Positions 1 to 5,663 are shown, numbered from the stretch's first letter. The stretch: 5,663 nucleotides of DNA from CAVXAE01 sp044225565 (GCA_044225565.1 JBGAIL010000263.1:1-5663); one strand, 5' to 3'. The notes: generated from the letters alone by a model not told the origin. Numbers and translations: made by a program.

Positions 1-749
1 TTTGGCTTGAACTCGCGCAGCACGGCGACCGGCAGGAGATGTGCGGCAGGCTCGACGACGACGCGACCGTTCGTTACGGCGACGACGGTGTGATCGCTCG
101 CGCGGCGCACGTTGAACGCCGTACCCAGGGCGGTGACGGTGGCATCGCCTGCACGCACCTTGAAAGGCCGGGACGCGTCCCGAGCGACTTCGAACAGAGC
201 TTCCCCGTGCGAGAGCGCGAGCTGGCGTTGCCGGCTCGTGAACGTCCACTCGAGGCGAGTGTCGCCACCGAGCGTGACGGTGGAGCCGTCGGTGAGGTGG
301 ACCACGCGATTCTCGCCGACGCGCGTCATCATCACTTCCTGCGACGGATGCGGCGAGATCCAGCCGTTTGCGAGCATCACCCACGCCGCGGCCATCACCA
401 TCAGAGCGAGCGCAGCGGCGAGGGCGGCGCGGCTCGTCAGCCGCCACCCGGAAGAGCGCTTGCGCGCCTGCCAATCGCTCAACGGGACGGAGCCGTCGTA
501 GGAATCCCGCTCGAGCTGCCATTTCCCTGGGGCCTGCGGCGGCTGCATCATCCGGAGCGAGCGCGAGATCTGCTCGAACCGGTGAAAGGCCTCGGCATGC
601 CGCGCGTCCGCTCTCATCCATTCCTGCCACGCGAGGGTCTCCTCCACGGAGAGGCTGGAGTTGGAGAGCCTCCCCACCCAGTCGGCCGCCTGGAGCTGGA
701 GCGGATCGTGCTCGGCATCTGCCCGGAAGGGCTCGCGGCGCTCGTTCAT
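1..749 (-). CDS. FecR-family anti-sigma regulator (C-terminus cut by window edge)
   Basis: Single-pass inner-membrane regulator that relays a signal from a TonB receptor to an ECF sigma factor. Reading the minus strand from ATG at 749 gives 249 codons without a stop, running off the left edge. Residues about 20-65 (AADWVGRL ... EAFHRFEQ) match the FecR N-terminal DUF4880 region, the cytoplasmic sigma-binding part. Residues about 108-127 are a hydrophobic Ala/Leu/Met-rich membrane segment. Residues about 140-249 are the periplasmic FecR domain, with hallmarks VHLTDGSTVTL, HGEALFEVA, RPFKV and ALGTAFNVR. The family is usually about 320-350 residues, so roughly the last quarter, which contacts the receptor's STN domain, is missing. 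The start overlaps the sigma gene's stop as ATGA, implying translational coupling. Whether it acts as anti-sigma, pro-sigma or both, as FecR does, cannot be read from sequence. Family assignment is strong. Confidence 0.93.
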   Translation of the reverse strand, partial: MNERREPFRADAEHDPLQLQAADWVGRLSNSSLSVEETLAWQEWMRADARHAEAFHRFEQISRSLRMMQPPQAPGKWQLERDSYDGSVPLSDWQARKRSSGWRLTSRAALAAALALMVMAAAWVMLANGWISPHPSQEVMMTRVGENRVVHLTDGSTVTLGGDTRLEWTFTSRQRQLALSHGEALFEVARDASRPFKVRAGDATVTALGTAFNVRRASDHTVVAVTNGRVVVEPAAHLLPVAVLREFKP

Positions 750-1324
750 GACGACCTCCCGTCGGTTCCGCTCCGGTCCAGGTGCGCCCGGCAGGCTGCG
801 AGGGCGCGCGCCACGTACTTGCGCACCATGCTTTCCGAGATCGACAGCTCCGCGGCCACGGCGGCGAAGTCCTTCCCGTAGAACTGATTCAGCACGAAAG
901 CCTCCCGGCACTTGGGCGGCATGGCCGCGATGAGCCGCTGGAGGCTCGCCATGGCCTCTTCGCCCAGAAGCTGCCGTTCCGGCGTGCGCGCGTCCGCGAA
1001 TTCGTGGAACGCAGGCAACTCTTCCACCTGCAGCCGGACTTCCTGGCGCCGCTGGCGGTCTATCGCGATGTTCGCGGCCGTCCTGAACAGGAAGGATCGC
1101 AGATAGCTCACCGCGCCCGGCTGGTCGAGGCTCAGCAGCCGCACATAGGCTTCCTGCGCCACCTCGCGCGCTTCCTGGTAAGAGCGGCAGCGGCCCAGGA
1201 GGAAGCGGATGAGCGCCTGGTTGTGCTCCCGGAAGAGCCGTTCCACGAGCTGCGCGCGCGCCGTATCGGCAGCCGGCAGGGACGGGCGCCTGGGATCGTC
1301 GGGTCGGGTACGCCATCGAATCAA
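746..1324 (-). CDS. ECF sigma-70 factor, FecI-like group
   Basis: RNA polymerase specificity factor with only regions 2 and 4. The open frame reaches TTG at 1354 (202 residues); I prefer TTG at 1324 (192 residues). In the 202-residue numbering, residues about 36-103 are region 2 (LVERLFREHNQALIRFL, then AREVAQEAYVRLL and YLRSFLFRTAANIAIDRQR, the core-binding and -10 recognition helices). Residues about 135-190 are region 4 (LIAAMPPKCREAF, then a helix-turn-helix DFAAVAAELSISESMVRKYV that would read the -35). The 1324 start has GAGG five bases upstream. The 1354 start has in-frame stops immediately before it, no Shine-Dalgarno sequence, and sits almost on the predicted transcription start. GTG at 1246 would still keep region 2 but lacks a binding site. 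Co-transcribed with the FecR gene (ATGA overlap) and divergent from the receptor gene, the standard FecI-FecR arrangement. Probably autoregulated, inferred from the promoter pair in the divergent region. Confidence 0.92.
   Translation of the reverse strand: MIRWRTRPDDPRRPSLPAADTARAQLVERLFREHNQALIRFLLGRCRSYQEAREVAQEAYVRLLSLDQPGAVSYLRSFLFRTAANIAIDRQRRQEVRLQVEELPAFHEFADARTPERQLLGEEAMASLQRLIAAMPPKCREAFVLNQFYGKDFAAVAAELSISESMVRKYVARALAACRAHLDRSGTDGRSS
755..760 (-). promoter_or_regulatory. Ribosome binding site of fecR-like gene, inside the sigma gene
   Basis: GGGAGG on the minus strand lies five bases before the ATG at 749, within the last codons of the upstream sigma gene. This strong site fixes the FecR start and lets it be translated by re-initiation or by fresh ribosomes. 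Confidence 0.7.
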
Positions 1325-1329
1325 GGGCG

Positions 1330-1333
1330 CCTC
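1330..1333 (-). promoter_or_regulatory. Ribosome binding site favouring the TTG at 1324
   Basis: GAGG on the minus strand is spaced five bases from TTG at 1324. It is the only convincing Shine-Dalgarno match ahead of any in-frame start of the sigma gene, so it decides between 1324 and 1354. It would lie about 25 bases into the transcript predicted from the -10-like block at 1363-1374. Confidence 0.5.
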
Positions 1334-1362
1334 GGGCTCGCTCGGCTCTCTCAACTACTATA

Positions 1363-1392
1363 TGAGACGAACGGCGGGGCGAAAATTGGAAT
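1363..1392 (-). promoter_or_regulatory. Putative ECF-type promoter for the sigma-fecR operon
   Basis: On the minus strand, ATTCC (1392-1388) is followed after 13 variable bases by CCGTTCGTCTCA (1374-1363). The CGTC core resembles -10 elements of iron-starvation ECF sigmas, which commonly carry CGT; the ATTCC block would be part of the -35. Transcription would start near 1356. The same two blocks at identical spacing face the receptor gene on the other strand, which is the main support. No promoter data exist here, and the blocks could instead be operator half-sites. Confidence 0.5.
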
Positions 1393-1436
1393 CGGCTTTC
1401 GCCCGACCCGAGGACTAGACGCGCCACCTGGACTCC

Positions 1437-1466
1437 ATTCCGAAAAACCGGCTTCCGTTCGTCTCA
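1437..1466 (+). promoter_or_regulatory. Putative ECF-type promoter for the receptor-dipeptidase operon
   Basis: ATTCC (1437-1441) and CCGTTCGTCTCA (1455-1466), separated by 13 bases, repeat exactly the blocks and spacing found upstream of the sigma gene. The bases between the blocks match at only about 3 of 13 positions, as expected if only -35 and -10 elements are under selection. Transcription would begin around 1472, leaving a leader of about 55 bases before the receptor ATG. Confidence 0.5.
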
Positions 1467-1472
1467 CATGCA

Positions 1473-1488
1473 GGCACCGCCGGGTGCC
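1473..1488 (+). other. Small hairpin in the receptor 5' leader
   Basis: GGCACC and GGTGCC form a perfect six-base-pair GC-rich stem closed by the four-base loop GCCG. It begins just after the predicted transcription start (about 1472) and ends 38 bases before the receptor ATG. No T-run follows, so it is not a typical terminator; a 5' mRNA-stabilising stem is possible. Function is inferred only from position. Confidence 0.4.
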
Positions 1489-1515
1489 GCACGGCATCGG
1501 ATACATACGAGAAGC

Positions 1516-1521
1516 GGGGAG
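1516..1521 (+). promoter_or_regulatory. Ribosome binding site of the receptor gene
   Basis: GGGGAG lies five bases before the ATG at 1527. That ATG opens a classic signal peptide, so the start is well supported. Confidence 0.6.
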
Positions 1522-1526
1522 TCGAG

Positions 1527-3554
1527 ATGAGCCACCGACGAGTTCCATCAGTCCTGAGCGTCCTGGGCACGGCTCTCGCCGCCGCGGCAGCGCTGCTTCT
1601 GCGGTCCGCGCCCGCCGCAGCGGATCTCAAGGACACCATCGCCTTCGACGTTCCGGCGCAGCAGCTCCCTTCGGCGCTGAGCCGCTACTCGGAACAGGCC
1701 GGCGTGCAGATCACGAGCCCGGGGCAGCTCATCGAGGGCAAGACCTCGCAGGGCGTGCGGGGCCGGCTCGAAGCCGGCGTCGCACTGGAGCTTCTGCTCA
1801 AAGATACCCAGCTCCGTTACGACATCATCGACGAGAGGACGGTGGTGATCATGCCGGCGTCGGCTGGGGCCGAGGCCGCGAGCCTGGATGCGCAGGCCGG
1901 GCACGGCCCCTTGCGCTTCGCGGGAAACGGTATGCAGGAATCCTCTGCGGAGGAGAGGGCTTCTCCGATCGGGCAAGACGCCTCCCCGGAGCGCGATGGG
2001 CGCGCGGGTAAATCCTCCACGGCGGGGACGGATCTGGCGCCATCCCTCCAGGAAGTCACCGTGACGGCTTCGCGAATCGAGCGCAGCGGCTTTCGCGCGC
2101 CCACGCCTACCACCGTGATCACCGCAGCGGATCTGCAGAAGAGCGGCGCTGCGGACATCGCCGGCTATCTCAACGAGCTGCCGGCATTCTTCCCGACCGC
2201 GACGTCGACGACCACGACCCTCTCCTCGCGCGACCGGGGCGGAAACTTCATCGACCTGCGCGGCCTCGGACCTTCGCGCACGCTCGTGCTGGTGAACGGT
2301 CGCCGCCACGTGCCGACCCTGGCCAATGGATCCGTGGACCTCAATGCCGTTCCGTCGACGGCGGTGAAGAAGATCGAGGTCGTCACCGGAGGTGCATCCG
2401 CGGCGTGGGGATCCGACGCCGTGGCCGGCGTGGTCAACGTCCTGTACGACACCGACCTGCAGGGAGTCCGCTCCGACGTGCAGCTCGGTGCTTCGCAGAA
2501 GGGGGACGACGAGGAGTATCGCGTCTCGGCGGCAGTCGGCGACCGCATTCTCGATGGCCGCGGGCACTTCATGCTCGCTGCGGAGGTGCACCGGAATTTC
2601 GGCGTCGCCCATCAGTCGGATCGTGACTGGGGCAGGCAGCGCTGGCAGCGCATTCCCAATCCGCTGGACACTGGGCCGGGGGATGGCCAGCCCGCCACGA
2701 TCACCAGGGACCACGTCAGTCTCGCCATCGCGAGCGATGGCGGGCGCATCCTGGGTCCCGGCCCGGTCGCGGGGCTGGAGTTCGCAGCTGGCGGAGCGCT
2801 CGTGCCCGTGCAGTTCGGCTCCCCGCTGGGCGGCCCTTACATGGTCGGCGGCGCCGGCCCCAACATGGCCGACGCGTTGACGCTGTCGGTGCCGTACCAG
2901 CGCCACAACCTGCTCGGGGCCTTCCAGTACGACTTGAGCCCGGACCTGCGCTTCTTCTTCGAGGGCTCGTACAACGAATCGGAATCGGGCTCGCCCTTCG
3001 TCCCGCCTTTCGCTTTCGGCGTGCAGCTGGAGGCGGACAATGCGTTCGCCGCCGAAACCACCCGCCAACAGGACCGGCATTCCGCCATCACGGTCAGCCG
3101 GACCAACACCAGTCTGGGCATGATCCCGCTGGATGACCTGCTCCCACACCGAGCGCGCCGTGCTGGGGTTCGAGGAGGCTGGCCGATGCTGGTCGTGAAC
3201 GTGTACTACCAGCACGGCGCCACGCAGCTTCCGCAACCGCAGGCGAACAACCGCATCAGGCGAACGCTCTCGCAGTGGATGCGGTCACCGAATCCCGGCT
3301 TCCGGCGAGATCGTGTGCCGTGCGGCGCTGGACCTCGCTTCGCTGCGCGCGCGATCGGCGGCGGCTGCAGCGCACGCTCAACCTGTTCGGCTTCGGCTCA
3401 CGAGGCGACGAACCATCGACATGTGACGGTTTTGGCTGCTCAGGCGCGGGTGGCTGGGGAGGTGGTGGCTGCGGTCAGCGGCGGCAACGTCCGCGCAGCT
3501 GTGGGCCGGGCCGCTGTCGGTGGCGCTCGGTGCGGAATCCCGCCGGAGCGATGA
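1527..3554 (+). CDS. N-terminal open frame of the TonB-dependent receptor (signal peptide, STN, plug, first barrel strands)
   Basis: A 675-codon frame, of which about the first 538 residues are genuine receptor. Residues 1-32 are a signal peptide (SHRR, an Ala/Leu core, likely cleavage after APAAA). Residues about 37-110 form a secretin/TonB short N-terminal (STN) domain (FDVPAQQLPSALSRYSEQAG ... GVALELLLKDTQLRYDI), the part that in FecA contacts FecR in the periplasm. Residues 111-172 are a polar, low-complexity linker. EVTVTAS at 176-182 is a likely TonB-box region, followed by the plug to about 308, with GLGPSRTLVLVNGRRHV, VDLNAVP and VVTGGASAAWGSDAVAGVVN typical of the family. Barrel strands begin after about 308. 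Downstream of about 3140 this frame is mostly non-receptor, apart from NVYYQHGATQ at 3198-3227 and part of 3423-3499, and it ends at an out-of-frame stop. Substrate unknown. Confidence 0.85.
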   Translation: MSHRRVPSVLSVLGTALAAAAALLLRSAPAAADLKDTIAFDVPAQQLPSALSRYSEQAGVQITSPGQLIEGKTSQGVRGRLEAGVALELLLKDTQLRYDIIDERTVVIMPASAGAEAASLDAQAGHGPLRFAGNGMQESSAEERASPIGQDASPERDGRAGKSSTAGTDLAPSLQEVTVTASRIERSGFRAPTPTTVITAADLQKSGAADIAGYLNELPAFFPTATSTTTTLSSRDRGGNFIDLRGLGPSRTLVLVNGRRHVPTLANGSVDLNAVPSTAVKKIEVVTGGASAAWGSDAVAGVVNVLYDTDLQGVRSDVQLGASQKGDDEEYRVSAAVGDRILDGRGHFMLAAEVHRNFGVAHQSDRDWGRQRWQRIPNPLDTGPGDGQPATITRDHVSLAIASDGGRILGPGPVAGLEFAAGGALVPVQFGSPLGGPYMVGGAGPNMADALTLSVPYQRHNLLGAFQYDLSPDLRFFFEGSYNESESGSPFVPPFAFGVQLEADNAFAAETTRQQDRHSAITVSRTNTSLGMIPLDDLLPHRARRAGVRGGWPMLVVNVYYQHGATQLPQPQANNRIRRTLSQWMRSPNPGFRRDRVPCGAGPRFAARAIGGGCSARSTCSASAHEATNHRHVTVLAAQARVAGEVVAAVSGGNVRAAVGRAAVGGARCGIPPER

Positions 3555-3610
3555 CCCGCAACCTCAGTTCATCTCGAAGGCCGACGCCAGTTCGCGTAGT
3601 CGTAATCCCG
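3141..3610 (+). other. Frame-scrambled stretch of the receptor barrel
   Basis: Receptor-like sequence continues here but hops between the three forward frames. Segments readable by eye: TERAVLGFEEAGRCWS (3148-3195, frame 1, counted as position modulo 3), NVYYQHGATQ ... NNRI (3198-3257, frame 0), ANALAVDAVTES (3260-3295, frame 2), SGEIVCRAALD (3301-3333, frame 1), LNLFGFGS (3377-3400, frame 2), TID (3412-3420, frame 1), VTVLAAQARVAGEVVAAV (about 3423-3476, frame 0), AQLWAGPLSVALGAESRR (3493-3546, frame 1), FISKADAS (about 3568-3591, frame 1), then KPLQGSFSVREAFGEL from 3611 in frame 2. Two likely single-base events are visible. One missing G near 3196 would turn the stop TGA into Trp-Asn (WSWNVYYQHG). 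One extra C in 3607-3609 would, when removed, give NPKPLQGS. Confidence 0.75.
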
Positions 3611-4792
3611 AAGCCGTTGCAAGGCTCCTTCAGCGTTCGCGAAGCATTCGGCGAGCTCGCGCTGCCGCTGCTGTCGCAGCAGCCGTTCGCCAGTTCCCTG
3701 GAGCTGAATGCCGCCATCCGCCGGACGGACTACAGCACCATCGGCACCGTCCATACCTCCAAGCTCGGCGCCGTCTGGGTGCCGCACGAGGGGATCCTCG
3801 TGCGCGGCGCCGCATCGCGGGACATCCGCGCTCCCAACATCAGCGAGCTGTTCACGTCCCGGGTCCTGTCGTTCTTCTCGCCGGTGGACCCTTGCGACGC
3901 CACTTCCCAGGCCGGCGATCCCACGGTGGCCGAGAACTGCCGCGCGGCCGGCCTGCCGTCGAGCTTCGAGAACCAGGCGAGCATCGTTCCCATCGTGAGC
4001 GGCGGCAATCCGTCGCTGCACGAAGAGGACGCCCGCGTGCGCACCGCCGGCCTCGTCCTGTCGCCGGGCTTCGCGCCTGGATTCCAGGCCGCCATCGACT
4101 GGTACGACATCCGCATCCGCGGCGCCATCAATGCGCTGCCTCCGCAGCTCCTGCTCGATCAGTGCTACGGGGCAGCGATCCATCCGGCCGCCGTGTGCTC
4201 CGCCATCCATCGTGGCTCCGATGGGCAGCTGGAGCAGGTCGACGGCTCGCTGCTCAACATCGCCTCCACCCGCAGCCGTGGCATCGACGCCGAGCTGGAC
4301 TACGCACTCGAGGCGCAGCGCGTGCATCCGTCGATGCAGGGCACTTTGCGCTTTCGTCTGCTGGCAAGCCACGTGGTCGAGAAGGCATTCTCGCCCGACG
4401 GCTCGACCAGCATCGATCGCGCAGGCGAGGTCGGCATGGACGAGGACGGGGTGCCGAAGTGGCGCGCCAACTTCGGTGCGGACTATGGCATCGGCGCCTT
4501 CGAGGCACACGCCCAGGTGCGTTACGTGGGCGGCGGCAAGATCGACGTGACGCTCGATGAGGATGACCTCGACCGCAATCACATCGGCCCGCAATGGTAT
4601 CTGGACCTTTCCGCGAGCCACGCCCGCGAGCTGGGCGCCGCCCGCGTCGAGCTGTTCGCAGGCATCAACAACGTCTTCGACAGGGATCCGCCGATCGCAC
4701 CCATCGATTTCATCGTCTCACGACAGACCAATACCGGCCTGTACGACGTGATCGGCCGGTATTTCTACGCCGGCATGCGCCTGCGGCTTTGA
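3275..4792 (+). CDS. C-terminal open frame of the TonB-dependent receptor (beta-barrel)
   Basis: A 505-codon open frame from GTG 3275; only the portion from about 3611 is convincingly receptor throughout. ATG at 3551 is another nominal start, but neither is likely to be a native one. Barrel hallmarks in order: PLQGSFSVREAFGELALPLL, RAPNISELF (3827-3853), SGGNPSLHEEDA, DWYDIRIRGAI (4097-4129), an internal barrel region with RSRGIDAELDYAL, FAGINNVFDRDPP, and the terminal strand GRYFYAGMRLRL. Cysteine pairs (codons 3893 and 3938; CYGAAIHPAAVC) sit where this receptor class often has them in extracellular loops, probably as disulfides. The last residue is Leu where outer-membrane barrels usually end in an aromatic residue. 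A protein made from this frame alone would lack signal peptide and plug, so it cannot be a working receptor. Confidence 0.8.
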   Translation: MDAVTESRLPARSCAVRRWTSLRCARDRRRLQRTLNLFGFGSRGDEPSTCDGFGCSGAGGWGGGGCGQRRQRPRSCGPGRCRWRSVRNPAGAMTRNLSSSRRPTPVRVVVIPKPLQGSFSVREAFGELALPLLSQQPFASSLELNAAIRRTDYSTIGTVHTSKLGAVWVPHEGILVRGAASRDIRAPNISELFTSRVLSFFSPVDPCDATSQAGDPTVAENCRAAGLPSSFENQASIVPIVSGGNPSLHEEDARVRTAGLVLSPGFAPGFQAAIDWYDIRIRGAINALPPQLLLDQCYGAAIHPAAVCSAIHRGSDGQLEQVDGSLLNIASTRSRGIDAELDYALEAQRVHPSMQGTLRFRLLASHVVEKAFSPDGSTSIDRAGEVGMDEDGVPKWRANFGADYGIGAFEAHAQVRYVGGGKIDVTLDEDDLDRNHIGPQWYLDLSASHARELGAARVELFAGINNVFDRDPPIAPIDFIVSRQTNTGLYDVIGRYFYAGMRLRL

Positions 4793-4805
4793 TCCGGACG
4801 GAACG

Positions 4806-5663
4806 ATGCGAGCCAAGCCGGACAGACCCGCCCCGGGAGGGGTGATCGCGCGCCGTGCCGTGCTGAAAGGGCTTCGCGCGGGAGGGGCTCTCGCCCTCGC
4901 GGCGCCTTTGCTCAATCTGGGGCGCTCACGGGTGTTTGCCGCGAGCGCTCGCGAGTACTCGCACCGGGCGATCGATCTCGTCGGCCGGTCGCTCGTCATC
5001 GACATGCTCGGCCTGCTCTCCGTGAACGACGAGGTGCGCGAGCGCTGGGTGGGCGGAAGCGGGATGACGTCCTCCGAGAGGGATGTCTTTCGCCGTTGCG
5101 GCATCACCGCCTTCCACAATTCCGTCGGCATCGGCGGGCTGCACGCGCACGAAGTCGTGCTCGAGTACATCGCCGGGCTGAATGGGTTCGTCGCCCGCAA
5201 CGGTGACGGATTCATCCGCATCGAACGCGCTGGCGATCTGGACCGCGCCAAAAGATCGAAGAAGACCGGCGTGATCATCGGCGTGCAGAACGCAGAGCAG
5301 TTCCGCGCACCTGAGGACGTGCGGACGTTCCATGCGCTGGGAATGAGGTGCGCCCAGCTGACCTACAACCAGCAGAATCGCCTCGGCTCAGGGGCCACGG
5401 AGCGAGTTGACGGAGGTGTCAGCGATTTCGGAGCGGCGATCATCGGCTCGATGAACGAGGCGGGCATGCTCGTCGACGTCTCGCACAGCGGCGACCGGAC
5501 GACGCTGGATGCCATCGAGATCTCCAGCAGGCCCATCGCCATCACGCATTCGAACTGCCGCGCGCTCAACGAGCATCCGCGGCTGAAGACCGACGAGGCC
5601 ATCCGCAAGCTCGCAGCGCGCGGCGGCGTCATGGGGATCGCCGGCCTGCGGATGTTCGTTCGC
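4806..5663 (+). CDS. Tat-exported peptidase M19 (membrane/renal dipeptidase family), C-terminus cut by window edge
   Basis: 286 codons from ATG 4806 to the window end with no stop; the family is usually about 380-420 residues, so about a quarter is missing. Residues 1-47 look like a twin-arginine signal (ARRAVLKG at 15-22, Ala/Leu core, cleavage near RVFAAS), so it would act in the periplasm or be anchored there. The M19 TIM-barrel hydrolase follows: VIDML (64-68), GITAFHN, DLDRAK, GVQNAEQF (159-166), AQLTYNQQN (183-191), SGATERVDGGVSDFG, LVDVSH (222-227), ITHSNCRALNEHPR (246-259). His227 and His248 match the conserved metal-binding histidines of the second half. The usual His-x-Asp of the first half and the bridging Glu are not where expected, so metal content and reaction are uncertain. 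Known M19 enzymes cleave dipeptides, often with D-residues, or related amides. The gene lies 13 bp after the receptor stop with no terminator between, so it is probably co-transcribed and processes imported substrate. Confidence 0.9.
   Translation, partial: MRAKPDRPAPGGVIARRAVLKGLRAGGALALAAPLLNLGRSRVFAASAREYSHRAIDLVGRSLVIDMLGLLSVNDEVRERWVGGSGMTSSERDVFRRCGITAFHNSVGIGGLHAHEVVLEYIAGLNGFVARNGDGFIRIERAGDLDRAKRSKKTGVIIGVQNAEQFRAPEDVRTFHALGMRCAQLTYNQQNRLGSGATERVDGGVSDFGAAIIGSMNEAGMLVDVSHSGDRTTLDAIEISSRPIAITHSNCRALNEHPRLKTDEAIRKLAARGGVMGIAGLRMFVR

Larger units (their letters stand above)
1363..1466. repeat. Inverted repeat across the divergent intergenic region
   Basis: TGAGACGAACGG at 1363-1374 is the perfect 12-base reverse complement of CCGTTCGTCTCA at 1455-1466. 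GGAAT at 1388-1392 pairs with ATTCC at 1437-1441 about the same centre (between 1414 and 1415). It is best explained as two oppositely oriented copies of one promoter or operator element. Confidence 0.75.
1527..4792 (+). pseudogene. STN-domain TonB-dependent outer-membrane receptor, frame-disrupted
   Basis: Composite of the whole receptor gene. Start to stop spans about 1,088 codons, a normal size for a receptor with an N-terminal STN signalling domain, so little sequence appears lost. The frame is broken in the middle: frame of 1527 up to about 3140, then about eight changes, ending in the frame of the stop at 4790-4792. Both outer parts are well conserved and free of stops. A receptor of this type takes a scarce substrate across the outer membrane using TonB energy, and here it would also signal to the FecR-like protein. 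As given, the sequence cannot yield a full receptor. Clustered, nearly compensating indels in an otherwise intact gene could be local sequencing or assembly error as easily as true decay. It heads an operon with the dipeptidase gene 13 bp downstream. Confidence 0.8.

Noticed and set aside
39..881. 280-codon plus-strand open frame opposite the fecR-like gene, and a 409-codon frame (782-2011) opposite the sigma gene
   Set aside because: The minus strand encodes FecR and sigma-factor domains with all hallmarks; the plus-strand products resemble nothing and are compositionally shadow-like.
1357..1362. Housekeeping -10 box TATAGT on the minus strand ahead of the sigma gene
   Set aside because: No acceptable TTGACA-like -35 lies 16-19 bases upstream; the matched ECF-type blocks explain the region better, though a weak basal promoter is not excluded.
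1473..1488. Rho-independent terminator or attenuator in the receptor leader
   Set aside because: The stem is short and no T-run follows it.
1548..3236. 562-codon open frame on the minus strand opposite the receptor gene
   Set aside because: It is antisense to a clearly recognisable receptor, its translation is rich in Arg/His/Gly with no domain I recognise, and long antisense frames are common in GC-rich coding DNA.
3141..3610. Programmed ribosomal frameshifting in the receptor
   Set aside because: About eight switches in both directions within 470 bp, without repeated slippery heptamers or stimulatory structures, cannot be programmed recoding.
3569..4621. 350-codon minus-strand open frame and a 346-codon plus-strand frame (3520-4560) over the receptor barrel
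   Set aside because: Both overlap conserved barrel sequence in the frame ending at 4792. The 3520 frame carries receptor residues only at its first few codons because of the frame switches; the rest is Arg/Ala-rich shadow.

Overview
This window holds one cell-surface signalling and uptake locus of the FecI-FecR-TonB receptor type, from a high-GC Gram-negative bacterium. Outer-membrane TonB-dependent receptor (TBDR), FecR and STN domains place it among the Proteobacteria. The style of the receptor and of the dipeptidase resembles Xanthomonadales/Steroidobacter-like or sphingomonad genomes, but that placement is by eye and uncertain.

Layout: (1) 1-749, minus strand: a FecR-type anti-sigma regulator, cut by the left window edge. 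(2) 746-1324 (possibly to 1354), minus strand: an ECF sigma-70 factor, overlapping fecR by ATGA. (3) 1325-1526: a divergent control region with two mirror-image copies of a two-block element (ATTCC, 13 variable bases, CCGTTCGTCTCA), one facing each transcription unit, and a small hairpin in the receptor leader. (4) 1527-4792, plus strand: an STN-domain TonB-dependent receptor. Its N-terminal half (to about 3140) and C-terminal half (from about 3611) are well preserved. Between them the recognisable receptor sequence changes frame about eight times, so the gene is broken as given, by real decay or by local sequence error. (5) 4806-5663, plus strand: a Tat-exported peptidase M19 (membrane/renal dipeptidase family) protein, cut by the right edge, 13 bp after the receptor.

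Inferred working: a ligand bound by the receptor is signalled through its periplasmic STN domain to the periplasmic part of FecR, which crosses the inner membrane and controls the sigma factor. The sigma factor would then transcribe both its own operon and the receptor-dipeptidase operon from the matched divergent promoters. The dipeptidase neighbour suggests a peptide-like or amino-acid-conjugate substrate, not a plain siderophore; the sequence does not identify the ligand. I saw no tRNA, rRNA, CRISPR array or insertion sequence.
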